DNA of 64,000 nucleotides from Lachnospiraceae bacterium (lineage in GTDB: Bacteria > Bacillota > Clostridia > Lachnospirales > Lachnospiraceae): assembly GCA_022799355.1 (NCBI GenBank), contig JAAWOG010000009.1:1-64000 (forward strand), read 5' to 3'. Shown here piece by piece: positions 52,729-61,762 of this stretch. The notes under the pieces are model-generated. The model made no database searches, was not told the origin of the DNA, and saw only the letters and a list, made by a program, of their open reading frames with translations. Both the position numbers and the translations under genes were made by a program. The first letter of the stretch is position 1. The number at the start of each line of letters is the position of its first letter.

Positions 52729-54030
52729 TTAGTATTCTTTTTTATCCAGCCCCATGCGGACGATGATCTCATTAATCTTTTTATACACCAGTTCCTCATC
52801 CATCGTCAATATCTTTCGGTTTTCCATCGTAATTTTTCCGTCGATGATCACCGTTTCCACTTCGGAACCGTTAGCAGAATAGGAGAGCCCCGCAATCAGA
52901 TTATTCCGCGGCGTCAAAGACGGCGTATTCAGATTCAGAATAGCAATATCCGCTTTCTTTCCCTCCTCTAAAGAACCGATCTCTCCATCCAGGCCGAGGG
53001 CCCTGGCGCCGTTTATTGTGGCAATGCGGATCGTCTCCCCCGCGCTGATACACTGGGGCGTTCTTTTTACCCCTTTATGGATCAGGGCCAGCAGGCTCAT
53101 CTCATGAAACAGGTTCAGGCTGTTGTTGGAAGCGGCTCCGTCCGTGCCAATACACACATTGATCCCTTTTTCCAGCATCCCGGGAACCGGCGCAAAACCG
53201 TTCCCCAGTTTCATGTTGCTGGCCGGATTTGTCACCACACTGACATTCCTTCTCTTTAAAATATCCATGTCCTCTTCCGTGATCTGAACACAGTGTGCCG
53301 CCACCGCCGGTACATCAAACAGTCCGTTTTTCTCCGCCATCTCGATCGGTGTGCAGTGGTATTTCTCCCTGATCTGCTCTATTTCACTCTCACTCTCGGA
53401 AAGATGCACATGAATCCGCATATTGTTCTTCTTTGCTTCTTCAGACACAATACGCATAAATCCATCGTCACAGGTATAGGGGGCATGAGGTCCCAACATA
53501 AACGTAAGCCTGTCGCAATCCGCCGCCGCGTCTCTCTCCTCGTAAGCCTGCTTAAGCCGCATCTGTCCCGCTTCATCATTGCCGCTTCCCACCAGCCCAC
53601 GGCTGATCACGGCACGCATACCGGATTCCTTTACCGCCCTGGTAGTCTGATGGATATTCATCTGCATATCATTAAAACAGGTCGTGCCGCTCTTCATCAT
53701 CTCAATAATGGCAAGGCAGGCGCCCCAGTAAGTATCCTCGTCCGTCATCTGCTGCTCAATGGGATCGATCGAGCCGAACAGCCAGTCCATGAAACTTAAA
53801 TCATCCGCCACATTCCGCATAAAGGACATGTAAGAATGTGTATGGCAGTTTACAAGCCCCGGTATGGCAAACCTGTCCTTTCCGTCGATCACCTTATCCT
53901 CCGAAAAACCCTCCGGCTTTTCCCCGATAGACGCAATCCTGGTTCCTTCAATATAAATATCCGTTTCACGAATGACATCTCTGTCGCCATCCGGTAAAAG
54001 CGCCAGAATGTTTTTTAATACAATTCCCAT
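52729..54030 (-). CDS. mtaD: 5-methylthioadenosine/S-adenosylhomocysteine deaminase
   Basis: Amidohydrolase of 433 residues that converts MTA or SAH to the inosine form, releasing ammonia. Metal and catalytic motifs are intact: NCHTHSYM near residue 61, HVHLSES, AAHCVQ and GTDGAASNN. The protein is close to the family to which Thermotoga TM0936 belongs. Upstream of ahcY on the same strand with a separate promoter in between. The pair suggests an SAH to SIH to homocysteine route. Confidence 0.9.
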   Translation of the reverse strand: MGIVLKNILALLPDGDRDVIRETDIYIEGTRIASIGEKPEGFSEDKVIDGKDRFAIPGLVNCHTHSYMSFMRNVADDLSFMDWLFGSIDPIEQQMTDEDTYWGACLAIIEMMKSGTTCFNDMQMNIHQTTRAVKESGMRAVISRGLVGSGNDEAGQMRLKQAYEERDAAADCDRLTFMLGPHAPYTCDDGFMRIVSEEAKKNNMRIHVHLSESESEIEQIREKYHCTPIEMAEKNGLFDVPAVAAHCVQITEEDMDILKRRNVSVVTNPASNMKLGNGFAPVPGMLEKGINVCIGTDGAASNNSLNLFHEMSLLALIHKGVKRTPQCISAGETIRIATINGARALGLDGEIGSLEEGKKADIAILNLNTPSLTPRNNLIAGLSYSANGSEVETVIIDGKITMENRKILTMDEELVYKKINEIIVRMGLDKKEY

Positions 54031-54141
54031 GATATTTTCTGCCTCCTGTTATAATAAGCTGCCTGTTATTTTATTTATTCTTTTATTCTGCTGGGTTTTT
54101 TGAAAGATGTCAAGTAAAACAAAGAACTTTCTCTTTCCGCC

Positions 54142-54173
54142 GTAACAGTTCAGCCTTTCGGCTGAACTGTTAC
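54142..54173. repeat. Perfect 14-bp stem-loop in the mtaD/aldo-keto reductase divergent region
   Basis: GTAACAGTTCAGCC (54142-54155) pairs without mismatch with GGCTGAACTGTTAC (54160-54173), loop TTTC. On the + strand TTTCCGTCTTTCC follows, a weak terminator tail, but no + strand gene lies upstream. It may be a terminator of antisense transcription or an operator. Confidence 0.6.
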
Positions 54174-54274
54174 TTTCCGTCTTTCCTTTTCCGTGCTATA
54201 ATATAACAATTGCCGCACACTTCGCAGACGGTGTGATGTGAAGCGCCGCACATAAAGAGAGGAGAGAATACCAT

Positions 54275-55270
54275 ATGTACAAAGCATCCGAAACAAGATA
54301 TGATACCATGCAGTACCCGCACTGCGGAAACAGCGGGCTCAGGCTTCCTGCCGTTTCACTGGGTTTCTGGCATAATTTTGGGAGCAACTGTAATTACGAC
54401 AATATGCGCAATATGTGTTTTACCGCTTTTGACAACGGCATCACGCATTTTGACCTTGCAAATAATTATGGGCCCGAAGACGGCAGCGCCGAGACAAATA
54501 CCGGACGTATCTTAAAAGAAAACTTTTCTGCCTACCGGGATGAACTCGTGATCAGCACAAAAGCCGGATATTATATGTGGCCGGGCCCTTACGGGGAATG
54601 GGGAAGCCGCAAATATATGCTTGCCAGCCTTGATCAGAGCCTTAAACGCCTGCAGCTTGACTATGTGGATATCTTCTATCATCACCGCATGGATCCCGAT
54701 ACGCCGCTGGAAGAAACCATGGGCGCTCTCGACCAGGCCGTAAAGAGCGGCAAAGCGCTTTACGCAGGTCTTTCCAACTATGACGGGGCAACCCTTGAAA
54801 AGGCGGCGGCTATTTTGGACTCTCTGCACTGTCCTTTTATTATCAACCAGAACCGATATTCCATTTTTGACCGCTCGATTGAGGAGAATGGATTAAAAGA
54901 AGCCTCCGCCCGCCTGAAAAAAGGCATTATCGCTTTCAGCCCTCTGGCACAGGGTATGTTGACAGACCGCTATCTGAACGGTATTCCGGAAGATTCCCGG
55001 GTAAAAACAGACGGCAGGTTTTTAAATGCAAATTCCGTCACGGAAGAAATGCTTACGAAAGTGCGCTCCCTGAACGCTCTCGCTGTTGAGCGCGGTCAAA
55101 CGCTGGCTGAAATGGCTCTGGCATGGGTTTTAAAAGACGGTATTGTGACAAGCGTACTGATCGGTGCTTCTAAGCCGGCCCAGATCCTGGATAATATCAA
55201 AGCAATTCAAAATACGAAGTTCTCGGAGGAAGAACTGCGCAGGATTGATGAAATCTGCGGAATTCTTTAA
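54275..55270 (+). CDS. Aldo/keto reductase, YghZ (AKR14) type
   Basis: NADPH-dependent oxidoreductase of 331 residues. The opening MYKASETRYDTMQYPHCG and SLGFWHNFG are characteristic of the L-glyceraldehyde-3-phosphate reductase group. Catalytic tetrad segments HFDLANNYGP (Asp, Tyr), STKAGY (Lys) and DIFYHHRMDP (His) are present, and IGASKPAQI forms the cofactor site. Ribosome site GAGAGGAGAG precedes the ATG. Transcribed alone; a role in detoxifying or reducing short aldehydes or sugars is inferred. Confidence 0.92.
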   Translation: MYKASETRYDTMQYPHCGNSGLRLPAVSLGFWHNFGSNCNYDNMRNMCFTAFDNGITHFDLANNYGPEDGSAETNTGRILKENFSAYRDELVISTKAGYYMWPGPYGEWGSRKYMLASLDQSLKRLQLDYVDIFYHHRMDPDTPLEETMGALDQAVKSGKALYAGLSNYDGATLEKAAAILDSLHCPFIINQNRYSIFDRSIEENGLKEASARLKKGIIAFSPLAQGMLTDRYLNGIPEDSRVKTDGRFLNANSVTEEMLTKVRSLNALAVERGQTLAEMALAWVLKDGIVTSVLIGASKPAQILDNIKAIQNTKFSEEELRRIDEICGIL

Positions 55271-55324
55271 GATCATCAGGTTATATGTGTTTGAAATTTT
55301 TTAAAATATACATTTTATATGTCA

Positions 55325-55360
55325 AAAACTGCCGCAGGCAATCTCCCTGCGGCAGTTTCA
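55325..55360 (-). terminator. Terminator of the 2-hydroxyacid dehydrogenase gene
   Basis: AAACTGCCGCAGG pairs perfectly with CCTGCGGCAGTTT, loop of about seven bases; on the minus strand TTTTTGAC follows. It lies 104 bp past the dehydrogenase stop and between convergent genes. Confidence 0.8.
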
Positions 55361-55464
55361 TCTGCGTATTCTTTTGTCACTGTCATAACAGGCTTTGTTC
55401 TCTCAGAATCACAGTACCGGTTCTGCCTGTTAAAATTTATATCTTCGTCATATATTGTCAGGTA

Positions 55465-56427
55465 TTACCCATTTACCAAATTGCTCGGTTCTCCCGCCAG
55501 GAAATTCTTAATATTCCGGTATACGCCGTCCACGCAGCGCTCTCTCGCTTCTAACCCTGCCCATGCCATATGGGGCGTGATAATCAGACGGTTACTGTCC
55601 GTAAATTTACTCAGCGGATTCTCTTCCGTGATCGGTTCTTTCTCCAAAACATCCAGACCTGCCGCCGCAATTTCTCCTTCCGTCAATGCGGTATACAAAT
55701 CACTGCTGTTTACCACGGGCCCTCTTGCCACATTGATAAGGACCGCAGATTTTTTCATCTTTTTCAATGCCGCCAGATCGATCAGGTTTCTGGTCCGATC
55801 GCTTAAGGGACAGTGAAGCGAGAGCACATCCGACTGCTCCAGCAGCGTATCAAAATCTACCCTCTCATAATCCGTACAGGTACTGTTGCCGGAAGCAGAA
55901 TAAAATATCACTCTGCAGCCAAAGCTCTCCGCAATTTTTGCTACGCTTCTGCCGATATTTCCCATTCCCACAATACCCCAGGTCTTTCCCTCAAGTTCCC
56001 AGAAAGATTTATCAAAATGGGAAAAACGGCTCTGCGCGGCATATGCGCCGGATTTTACATACTCATCATAATAATGAAGTTTTTCTATCAGAAACAGTGC
56101 CATGGCAATGCTGTGCTGCGCCACCATCGCAGTAGAATAATTCCTCACGTTACAGACAAGGATATTTCTGCTTTTACAGTATTCCACATCTATATTGTCA
56201 TAACCTGTTGCAAATTCGCAGATCAGTTTAATATTTTCTGCATCTTTCAGGGATTCTTCCCGCATCGGCGCTTTATTGGCTACCACGATATCCGCATCCT
56301 TCACCCGCCCGGCAACTTCTTCTGCCGTCACGGTATTCGGATAAATCTCCAACTCTCCGAACTCCCCTAAACGCTCCACATCAATGTCAAGCCCCACACT
56401 GTTTCTCTCTAAAATAACAATCTTCAA
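55465..56427 (-). CDS. D-2-hydroxyacid dehydrogenase
   Basis: NAD(P)-dependent dehydrogenase of 320 residues reducing a 2-keto acid to the D-hydroxy acid or the reverse. Substrate domain includes ICEFATGYDNIDVEYC; NAD-binding motif GIVGMGNIGRSVA; catalytic Arg in NVARGPVVN, Glu in DVLEKEP and His in ITPHMAWAG. The start is a TTG at 56427 with GGAGG five bases upstream; the longer frame to 56553 has no site and covers a terminator. Lies after the PLP-enzyme gene behind a terminator. Confidence 0.9.
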   Translation of the reverse strand: MKIVILERNSVGLDIDVERLGEFGELEIYPNTVTAEEVAGRVKDADIVVANKAPMREESLKDAENIKLICEFATGYDNIDVEYCKSRNILVCNVRNYSTAMVAQHSIAMALFLIEKLHYYDEYVKSGAYAAQSRFSHFDKSFWELEGKTWGIVGMGNIGRSVAKIAESFGCRVIFYSASGNSTCTDYERVDFDTLLEQSDVLSLHCPLSDRTRNLIDLAALKKMKKSAVLINVARGPVVNSSDLYTALTEGEIAAAGLDVLEKEPITEENPLSKFTDSNRLIITPHMAWAGLEARERCVDGVYRNIKNFLAGEPSNLVNG

Positions 56428-56533
56428 TTTCTCCTCCGTTCCGCTGCCGGGAGGCAGCCAGATATACCAATTACTGCTTATTTTTTTATTTTGCTGGTTT
56501 TTCCTAAAGATGTCAAGGGGGAATAAGTATAAA

Positions 56534-56559
56534 AACGGCATGAACATCTTCACGCCGTT
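56534..56559 (-). terminator. Terminator after the PLP-enzyme gene
   Basis: On the minus strand AACGGCGTGAA pairs with TTCATGCCGTT (one G-T pair), four-base loop, then TTTATAC. Placed 22 bp after the SelA-like gene. Confidence 0.8.
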
Positions 56560-56581
56560 TCTTCTTTATATCTCTCCGCTT

Positions 56582-57727
56582 CTATCCGCACATCTTTGAG
56601 ATATAGCCGCATATTCCTTCCGCTACTGCCTCCGCCTGTCCTTCTTTCAGGTTATAGGCATTTATAAATACCGTATTTTCTTCCATACAAAACTCCGGCG
56701 GATACACGCCCACATCTATTCCGGGCGTAAGACTTCTGGTATATATATTACACTCTTTTGCAGTCAAAGGTTTCGGCAGATACAGGTGCAGTAACGGCTG
56801 ATATGTTCCAAGCCTTCCCTGCCGCAGCATCTCCGCCCGGATTCCCGTTCTCTCCGTTACGATCTCCGCGATTTTCAATAACCGCTTTTCCTGCCTGTTA
56901 AACCGCTCCTCTTCATCCTCCAGAACAAACAGTTCCAGCGCCGTAATAAAACCTGCCAACTCTTCCTTACCGGTCTTAAACGCCCTGCCCAGCCCCGGAT
57001 TAGGGCTTGCGGCCGTTCTGCAAAGATCAATCAATTCTCTGTTTCCCACAATAAGCCCCGTGCTTTGAGGTCCCTTGATATGTTTCCCGCCGCTGAAAAT
57101 GGCAAGGTCCGCTCCCAGTGTTTTTGTGTAATACCATAAATTGGATGCCGGAGGAAGCTGTGCCGCCGCATCGACGATCACCTTGACACACGCCTCTTTC
57201 AGGACAGGTATCAGTTCCTCACAGGTTGGGATGCCACGTTCATAAACAGATGCGGGAAACAGCATACACGCCGCCGTTCTCTCGCAGACCGCGGCTTTTA
57301 TGGATTCCACATCGGGTTTTACTTTGATAATTTTCGCCCCCGTCAGCCCGGTCAGTCTCCAGTAGGGAATGATATCCAGTACATCCCCATCCATCACAAG
57401 AATTTCATTTTTGGAAAAAGCGGAAGTTTCCGGCAGCATATCCAGATTCCCCGCGCTGTCAAGGCTCATACAGGCGGCAGCGGAAAGTTCCAGTCCGGCG
57501 GATGCGCCGGTTGTGACAAAAGCCGCTTCATTGTTGGTAAGCTGCGCCGCCTTCTCACATACGGCGTCCCTGAGTTTCTCATACTCAATACAGGTGCCCG
57601 CCGCCTGTGCCATCGCTTCTATCGTCTCTTTTTCCATCAATGAACCTCCCAGATTTGTATAGGGTTCACTGGCATTGATTATTTCTTTGATATGTAATTT
57701 CCCGTAGCAATTCATATGAATATCCAT
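56582..57727 (-). CDS. SelA/DgaE-like PLP-dependent lyase or aminotransferase
   Basis: Protein of 381 residues of the fold-type I group that contains SelA and the D-glucosaminate-6-P ammonia-lyase DgaE. Visible: NLGGSLMEKET at the start, TTGASAGLEL, DAAAQLPP (cofactor Asp) and SGGKHIKGPQSTG with the PLP-binding Lys. There is no sign of selenocysteine machinery here, so an ammonia-lyase or similar role on a sugar-acid is more likely. Three in-frame ATGs occur within eight codons; 57727 is chosen by ribosome-site spacing. Lies beyond a palindromic element from the D-aminoacylase gene. Confidence 0.82.
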   Translation of the reverse strand: MDIHMNCYGKLHIKEIINASEPYTNLGGSLMEKETIEAMAQAAGTCIEYEKLRDAVCEKAAQLTNNEAAFVTTGASAGLELSAAACMSLDSAGNLDMLPETSAFSKNEILVMDGDVLDIIPYWRLTGLTGAKIIKVKPDVESIKAAVCERTAACMLFPASVYERGIPTCEELIPVLKEACVKVIVDAAAQLPPASNLWYYTKTLGADLAIFSGGKHIKGPQSTGLIVGNRELIDLCRTAASPNPGLGRAFKTGKEELAGFITALELFVLEDEEERFNRQEKRLLKIAEIVTERTGIRAEMLRQGRLGTYQPLLHLYLPKPLTAKECNIYTRSLTPGIDVGVYPPEFCMEENTVFINAYNLKEGQAEAVAEGICGYISKMCG

Positions 57728-57778
57728 TCCCTTCATTTCCTGTAAACATACATTCCGCCGTCAATAACATTATCGGAC

Positions 57779-57934
57779 GCCTGGAGGAACATAAAATGCT
57801 CCGTCGCCACGCTCCCGCTCGGTAAAAAGCGTAGCGGACACTAAGCGCATGAGCAATTTTCCATGAAAATTCCTCATTTGCTAAGTGCCAACGCTTTTTA
57901 ACGGGCTCCTTGAGCATTTTATGTTCCTCCAGGC
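57779..57934. repeat. 156-bp palindromic element (MITE-like)
   Basis: Outer arms 57779-57801 and 57912-57934 are perfect 23-bp inverted repeats. Inner arms also pair: TAAAAAGCGT (57823-57832) with ACGCTTTTTA (57891-57900), ATGAG with CTCAT, and AATTTTC with GAAAATT around a CAT tip at 57862-57864. The whole unit folds into one long hairpin on either strand, has no coding capacity and sits between two operon genes. Confidence 0.88.
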
Positions 57935-57986
57935 TGGATAAATGGTTTAACTAAACGGCATTGATTCCGCTATACATCTTTATCTG

Positions 57987-59570
57987 TCACATCCCTCTTC
58001 TTACACTCTCACCGCTTAAAATCCCTGTTATCATACCGTTTTCCAGCACGGGGAGTCCGTTGACAATTACCGTCTCCACTCCCTGCGCCACGACTCTCGG
58101 ATTTTCAAAATCCGCCCTGTCACACAGAGCCTCATAATCCATAACGCAGATGTCCGCAAAGCTGCCTTCTCTCAACAATCCCCGATCTTTGATATGATAT
58201 ATCTCAGCGGGCAGTGCGGAAAGTTTTCTGATCACATATTCTGCAGGAACATTCCTCTCCCGCATCATGCGGATTGTCCTCGAAAGGGCTCCAAAAGTCC
58301 TCGGATGGCACAAAACACCTTCCGGTATCGTATCGCTCCCTACCGTATAACGGTCATCCGTAAACAGGCGGTACTGATCATCATACAGTTTCTCCTTCAG
58401 TTCTTCGGTCTGATTTTCCACACCCACAAATCCCGCTTCCAGTTCATTCTCCATAAGCAGCCTGATCACCGTCTCCTGAAATGTCTCATGATGTTCTTCC
58501 GAAATCTCTTTCAATGTCTTACCTATGGCATCACAATACTTATCTTTTGTCAGCGCCACCCTCGCCGTCTGTCCCTCCGCAAAGAAATGAGAATGCCGCT
58601 CCCGCATATCCGCCAGCAGCTTTTCGCGGAGTGAAACGGAAGATAAGCGCTCCATAATCGCATCATAACCGCCCTCCTGTGCCCAGCCGGGCAGAAGCGC
58701 CAGAAGCAGTCCCGCTCCCACCAGATAAGGGTAAAATTCATAATGTATCTCCGCCCCTGCCTTTTCCAGTTCCGCAAAGGGCTCAAATACACTGTTATAA
58801 TGCTCATAGCCGCCGGTCCTGTAATGCAGCATATTCAGGCGCACTCCTGTCTCCTCCACAACCTTCACAACCTCCTCCAGCGAAGTCCGTGGAATCTGAC
58901 CGTCATTTAACCGCTGATGCACACAGAAAATACCGTCATATTTTTTGACGATCTTACAGAGTTCTATAATCTCTTCCGTATCCGAAAAGCCACCCGGATA
59001 ATAGGAGAGCCCGACGGAAAGCCCTGTTGCTCCCGCCTGCAGCGCTTTTTCCGTCTCTTCTTTCGCAACTTCCAAAGAAGCGCCCTCCAGCTTTTTATCA
59101 GCAAAACCGCACGCATATTCCCTGATCGCATTATGGGACACATTGGATGCCGCATTGACTGCCGCACCGCCAAGCAGCGTCAGATATTCCGAAAAGCTGC
59201 TCCATGCCGGCAGATATTTTTCCTGGTTCGCAAAAATACCGCCGTTCATTTTCAGAGAACGTTCCATTCCCTCCGGTGTGGTAGGCGCAAAGCCCAGCCC
59301 GCACTGCCCTGTTACGATCGTTGTAATGCCCTGATACAGCGCATGGGGCTGCTGCCTGTTATACATAATATGAAGCTCGGAATGGGTATGCCCGTCAATC
59401 AGTCCGGGCGTAACCGTTCTTCCCGCGGCATCGATCACCTTTTTTGCAGCCCCGTCAATCCTGCCGGCAATCTTCACAATCCTGTCTTTTGCAACGGCTA
59501 TATCCCCGATAAAAGGCTTTTCGCCGCTGCCGTCTATGATCCTGCCGCCTTTTATTACCATATCATACAT
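57987..59570 (-). CDS. N-acyl-D-amino-acid deacylase (D-aminoacylase family)
   Basis: Zinc amidohydrolase of 527 residues that removes an acyl group from N-acyl-D-amino acids or related N-acylated compounds. DGHTHSEL (metal His pair) near residue 60, GQCG with the Cys metal ligand, HQR and the late SDTIPEGVLCHPRTFG segment are all family marks. ATG at 59570 follows GGAAGGGAG. It lies 29 bp after the dehydratase gene and belongs to the CUT1 importer operon, so its substrate is probably an N-acylated sugar acid or similar imported compound. Confidence 0.88.
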   Translation of the reverse strand: MYDMVIKGGRIIDGSGEKPFIGDIAVAKDRIVKIAGRIDGAAKKVIDAAGRTVTPGLIDGHTHSELHIMYNRQQPHALYQGITTIVTGQCGLGFAPTTPEGMERSLKMNGGIFANQEKYLPAWSSFSEYLTLLGGAAVNAASNVSHNAIREYACGFADKKLEGASLEVAKEETEKALQAGATGLSVGLSYYPGGFSDTEEIIELCKIVKKYDGIFCVHQRLNDGQIPRTSLEEVVKVVEETGVRLNMLHYRTGGYEHYNSVFEPFAELEKAGAEIHYEFYPYLVGAGLLLALLPGWAQEGGYDAIMERLSSVSLREKLLADMRERHSHFFAEGQTARVALTKDKYCDAIGKTLKEISEEHHETFQETVIRLLMENELEAGFVGVENQTEELKEKLYDDQYRLFTDDRYTVGSDTIPEGVLCHPRTFGALSRTIRMMRERNVPAEYVIRKLSALPAEIYHIKDRGLLREGSFADICVMDYEALCDRADFENPRVVAQGVETVIVNGLPVLENGMITGILSGESVRRGM

Positions 59571-59599
59571 ATAAATCTCCCTTCCGCCGGCTGGAAACG

Positions 59600-60817
59600 T
59601 TATGGCCTGACCGCCGTACCGTCCTCCAGCCTGCTGTAGAGCCAGCTAAAATCCATTGTGTCTACGGCCGGATAATTCTTCGCTTTTTCCTCATCAAAAT
59701 CAACACCGATACCGGGTTTATCATTCAGATACGCATAACCGTTTCTGACCTCAGGACATCCCGGGAATACTTCCTCTTCCGCCTCATTAAAACCTGCGAA
59801 CTCCTGTATGCCGAAATTAGGCGAGGACAGATCCAGATGCATCTGTGCCGTCATACCGATGGGCGAAAGATCGTTCGGTCCGTGCCATGCGGTCCTCACC
59901 TGATACGCCTCACTGAATGCCGCAAGCTTTCTCGCCGGTGTCAAGCCGCCGATATCACTGATATGTACCCGTATAAAGTCGATCCACTGATTCTGAATAA
60001 TCATCTTCCACTCCAGAGAATTGGTAAACAACTCTCCCATAGCCAGCGGCGTCGCAGTCTGGCTCCGCAGTTTTTCAAAATAACCCACCTGATCCGGTCT
60101 GAGGGCATCCTCCACATAGAACATCTTAAACTGCTCAAACTCCTTCACCAGATTCAGCGTATCGATAGGGGTAAGCCGTTCATGGATATCATGCAGAAGT
60201 TCCACTTCCCAGCCGATATCGTTTCTGATTTGTTCAAAAAGCTTCACCGTACTCTGCATATACAGTTTTGTGCTGTAATACATACCATCCGGCGCATTCT
60301 CCGGCTTGTTCAGCTTCTGGGGCGCACCGTTCATGGTTCCCCCGTAAGTACCCATCTGGCATCTGATATAATGATACCCCTGTTCCAGCAATGCCTGCAG
60401 ATTTTCTTTTACTTCCTCTATCGTATTTCCGTCCGCATGTTTGTAAACCGCAACGCCTTCCCGGCACTTTCCGCCGAACAGTTCATACAGCGGCAGATCC
60501 GCAATCTTTCCCTTGATATCCCAGAGCGCCTCATCCACACCGGAGATTGCATTATTCAGAATCGGGCCGTTTCTCCAGTAGGAACTTCCCATTGCCGTCT
60601 GCCAGATATCCTCCGTATTGTATACGGACCTGCCGATCAGCATCGGGCGCAGATACTCCTGAATCGCCGGGATAACCGCCTTGTACCGCCATGTAAATGT
60701 CGCGCAGCCAAGGCCGTAAAGCTCAGGCTCCGATGTCTCCACCTTCACCACAACAAGATTGATGCCATGGGGCGCCGTAATAAATGTTTTTATGTCTCTG
60801 ATTGTAATGTTTCTCAT
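59600..60817 (-). CDS. Enolase-superfamily sugar-acid dehydratase (ManD/RspA-like)
   Basis: Protein of 405 residues of the mandelate racemase/enolase superfamily. N-terminal capping domain, then a barrel with metal ligands in LLHDIHERL, FYVEDALRP and AMGELF, and AWHGPNDLSPIG near the end. The pattern, including the RCQMGTYGG segment, matches the mannonate dehydratase/RspA group; characterised members dehydrate D-mannonate or D-gluconate to 2-keto-3-deoxy acids, many slowly. Follows the permease genes by 105 bp. The true substrate should be what the importer brings in. Confidence 0.88.
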   Translation of the reverse strand: MRNITIRDIKTFITAPHGINLVVVKVETSEPELYGLGCATFTWRYKAVIPAIQEYLRPMLIGRSVYNTEDIWQTAMGSSYWRNGPILNNAISGVDEALWDIKGKIADLPLYELFGGKCREGVAVYKHADGNTIEEVKENLQALLEQGYHYIRCQMGTYGGTMNGAPQKLNKPENAPDGMYYSTKLYMQSTVKLFEQIRNDIGWEVELLHDIHERLTPIDTLNLVKEFEQFKMFYVEDALRPDQVGYFEKLRSQTATPLAMGELFTNSLEWKMIIQNQWIDFIRVHISDIGGLTPARKLAAFSEAYQVRTAWHGPNDLSPIGMTAQMHLDLSSPNFGIQEFAGFNEAEEEVFPGCPEVRNGYAYLNDKPGIGVDFDEEKAKNYPAVDTMDFSWLYSRLEDGTAVRP

Positions 60818-60922
60818 GATCCATCCTCTTTTTCAATTACTGTTTTTTATCTGTCCAGCGGCAATCATTTATTTCTCTTTCTTTCATACCCTGTTTTTAT
60901 GCCGCCTTTTTTAAATCCTGCA

Positions 60923-61756
60923 TCAGTTCTTCACCGCACCGCTGGTCATTCCCGCGATAAAGTATCTCTGGAAACAGAGGAATAAGATGATAAGGGGCAG
61001 ACAGGACATTGTGGATGCCGCCATCATATCATTCCAGTGTACCTGATTCTGGGTATTCAGGGAAACGATGCCTACCGTCAGCGTTTTTAATGCGTCCTTT
61101 GAGATCAGAATCGAAGAATACATATATTCGTTCCAGCCGTTGATCAGTACAAATATAGCTACCGCAGCTATGCCCGGCACCGTAAGAGGCAGCACAATCC
61201 TCCAGAAGATCGTAAAGCTGTTTGCTCCGTCCACCCTCGCCGCTTCGTCCAGTTCCAGCGGAATTGTCTCAAAATAAGATGTCATCATCCAGGTGCTGAA
61301 CGCGATATTGGTTGCCGCGTATACGATCGTCAGCCCCAGCAGGGAATTTGTCAGACGATAGGTACTGAGCACGGCATAAAAAGGTACCACCAGCATAACG
61401 CTGGGAAAAGTCTGCGTCACCAGCAAAAATGCCATAAACTGTTTTCTTCCCCGGAACTTAAATCTTGTAACGCCGTAGCCGGAAAAGCAGGCACACGCCG
61501 TACAGATCACCATGGAACCCAGACAGGTAACCAGAGAGTTTCTTGTCATCTTACCGAAACTGTACAACCCGAAAAATTTCTGAAAGGAACTGAGAGATAT
61601 GGGGCGCGGAATCCACACCGGCACAGGTGAATAGGTCTGGGCTTCTCCCTTAAATGCCGTGGAAACCATCCACAGGACAGGAACGATAATAAACAGTGAA
61701 AGCGTGATCAGGACAAGATATCTTCCTGCCGACATCAATTTCTTTTTTGTTTTCAT
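60923..61756 (-). CDS. Carbohydrate ABC permease, MalG type
   Basis: CUT1 permease of 277 residues with six membrane helices and the EAA loop ELDEAARVDGANSFTIFWRIVLP that docks the ATPase. It begins six bases after the MalF-type gene. As often in Bacillota CUT1 operons, no ATPase gene is present; a shared ATPase such as MsmX/UgpC is presumably encoded elsewhere. Confidence 0.92.
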   Translation of the reverse strand: MKTKKKLMSAGRYLVLITLSLFIIVPVLWMVSTAFKGEAQTYSPVPVWIPRPISLSSFQKFFGLYSFGKMTRNSLVTCLGSMVICTACACFSGYGVTRFKFRGRKQFMAFLLVTQTFPSVMLVVPFYAVLSTYRLTNSLLGLTIVYAATNIAFSTWMMTSYFETIPLELDEAARVDGANSFTIFWRIVLPLTVPGIAAVAIFVLINGWNEYMYSSILISKDALKTLTVGIVSLNTQNQVHWNDMMAASTMSCLPLIILFLCFQRYFIAGMTSGAVKN

Positions 61757-61762
61757 ATCTGT

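Noticed and set aside
59837-60985. 382-codon open frame on the + strand
   Set aside because: Antisense to the enolase-superfamily gene and the permease end; His/Arg/Leu-rich shadow product.
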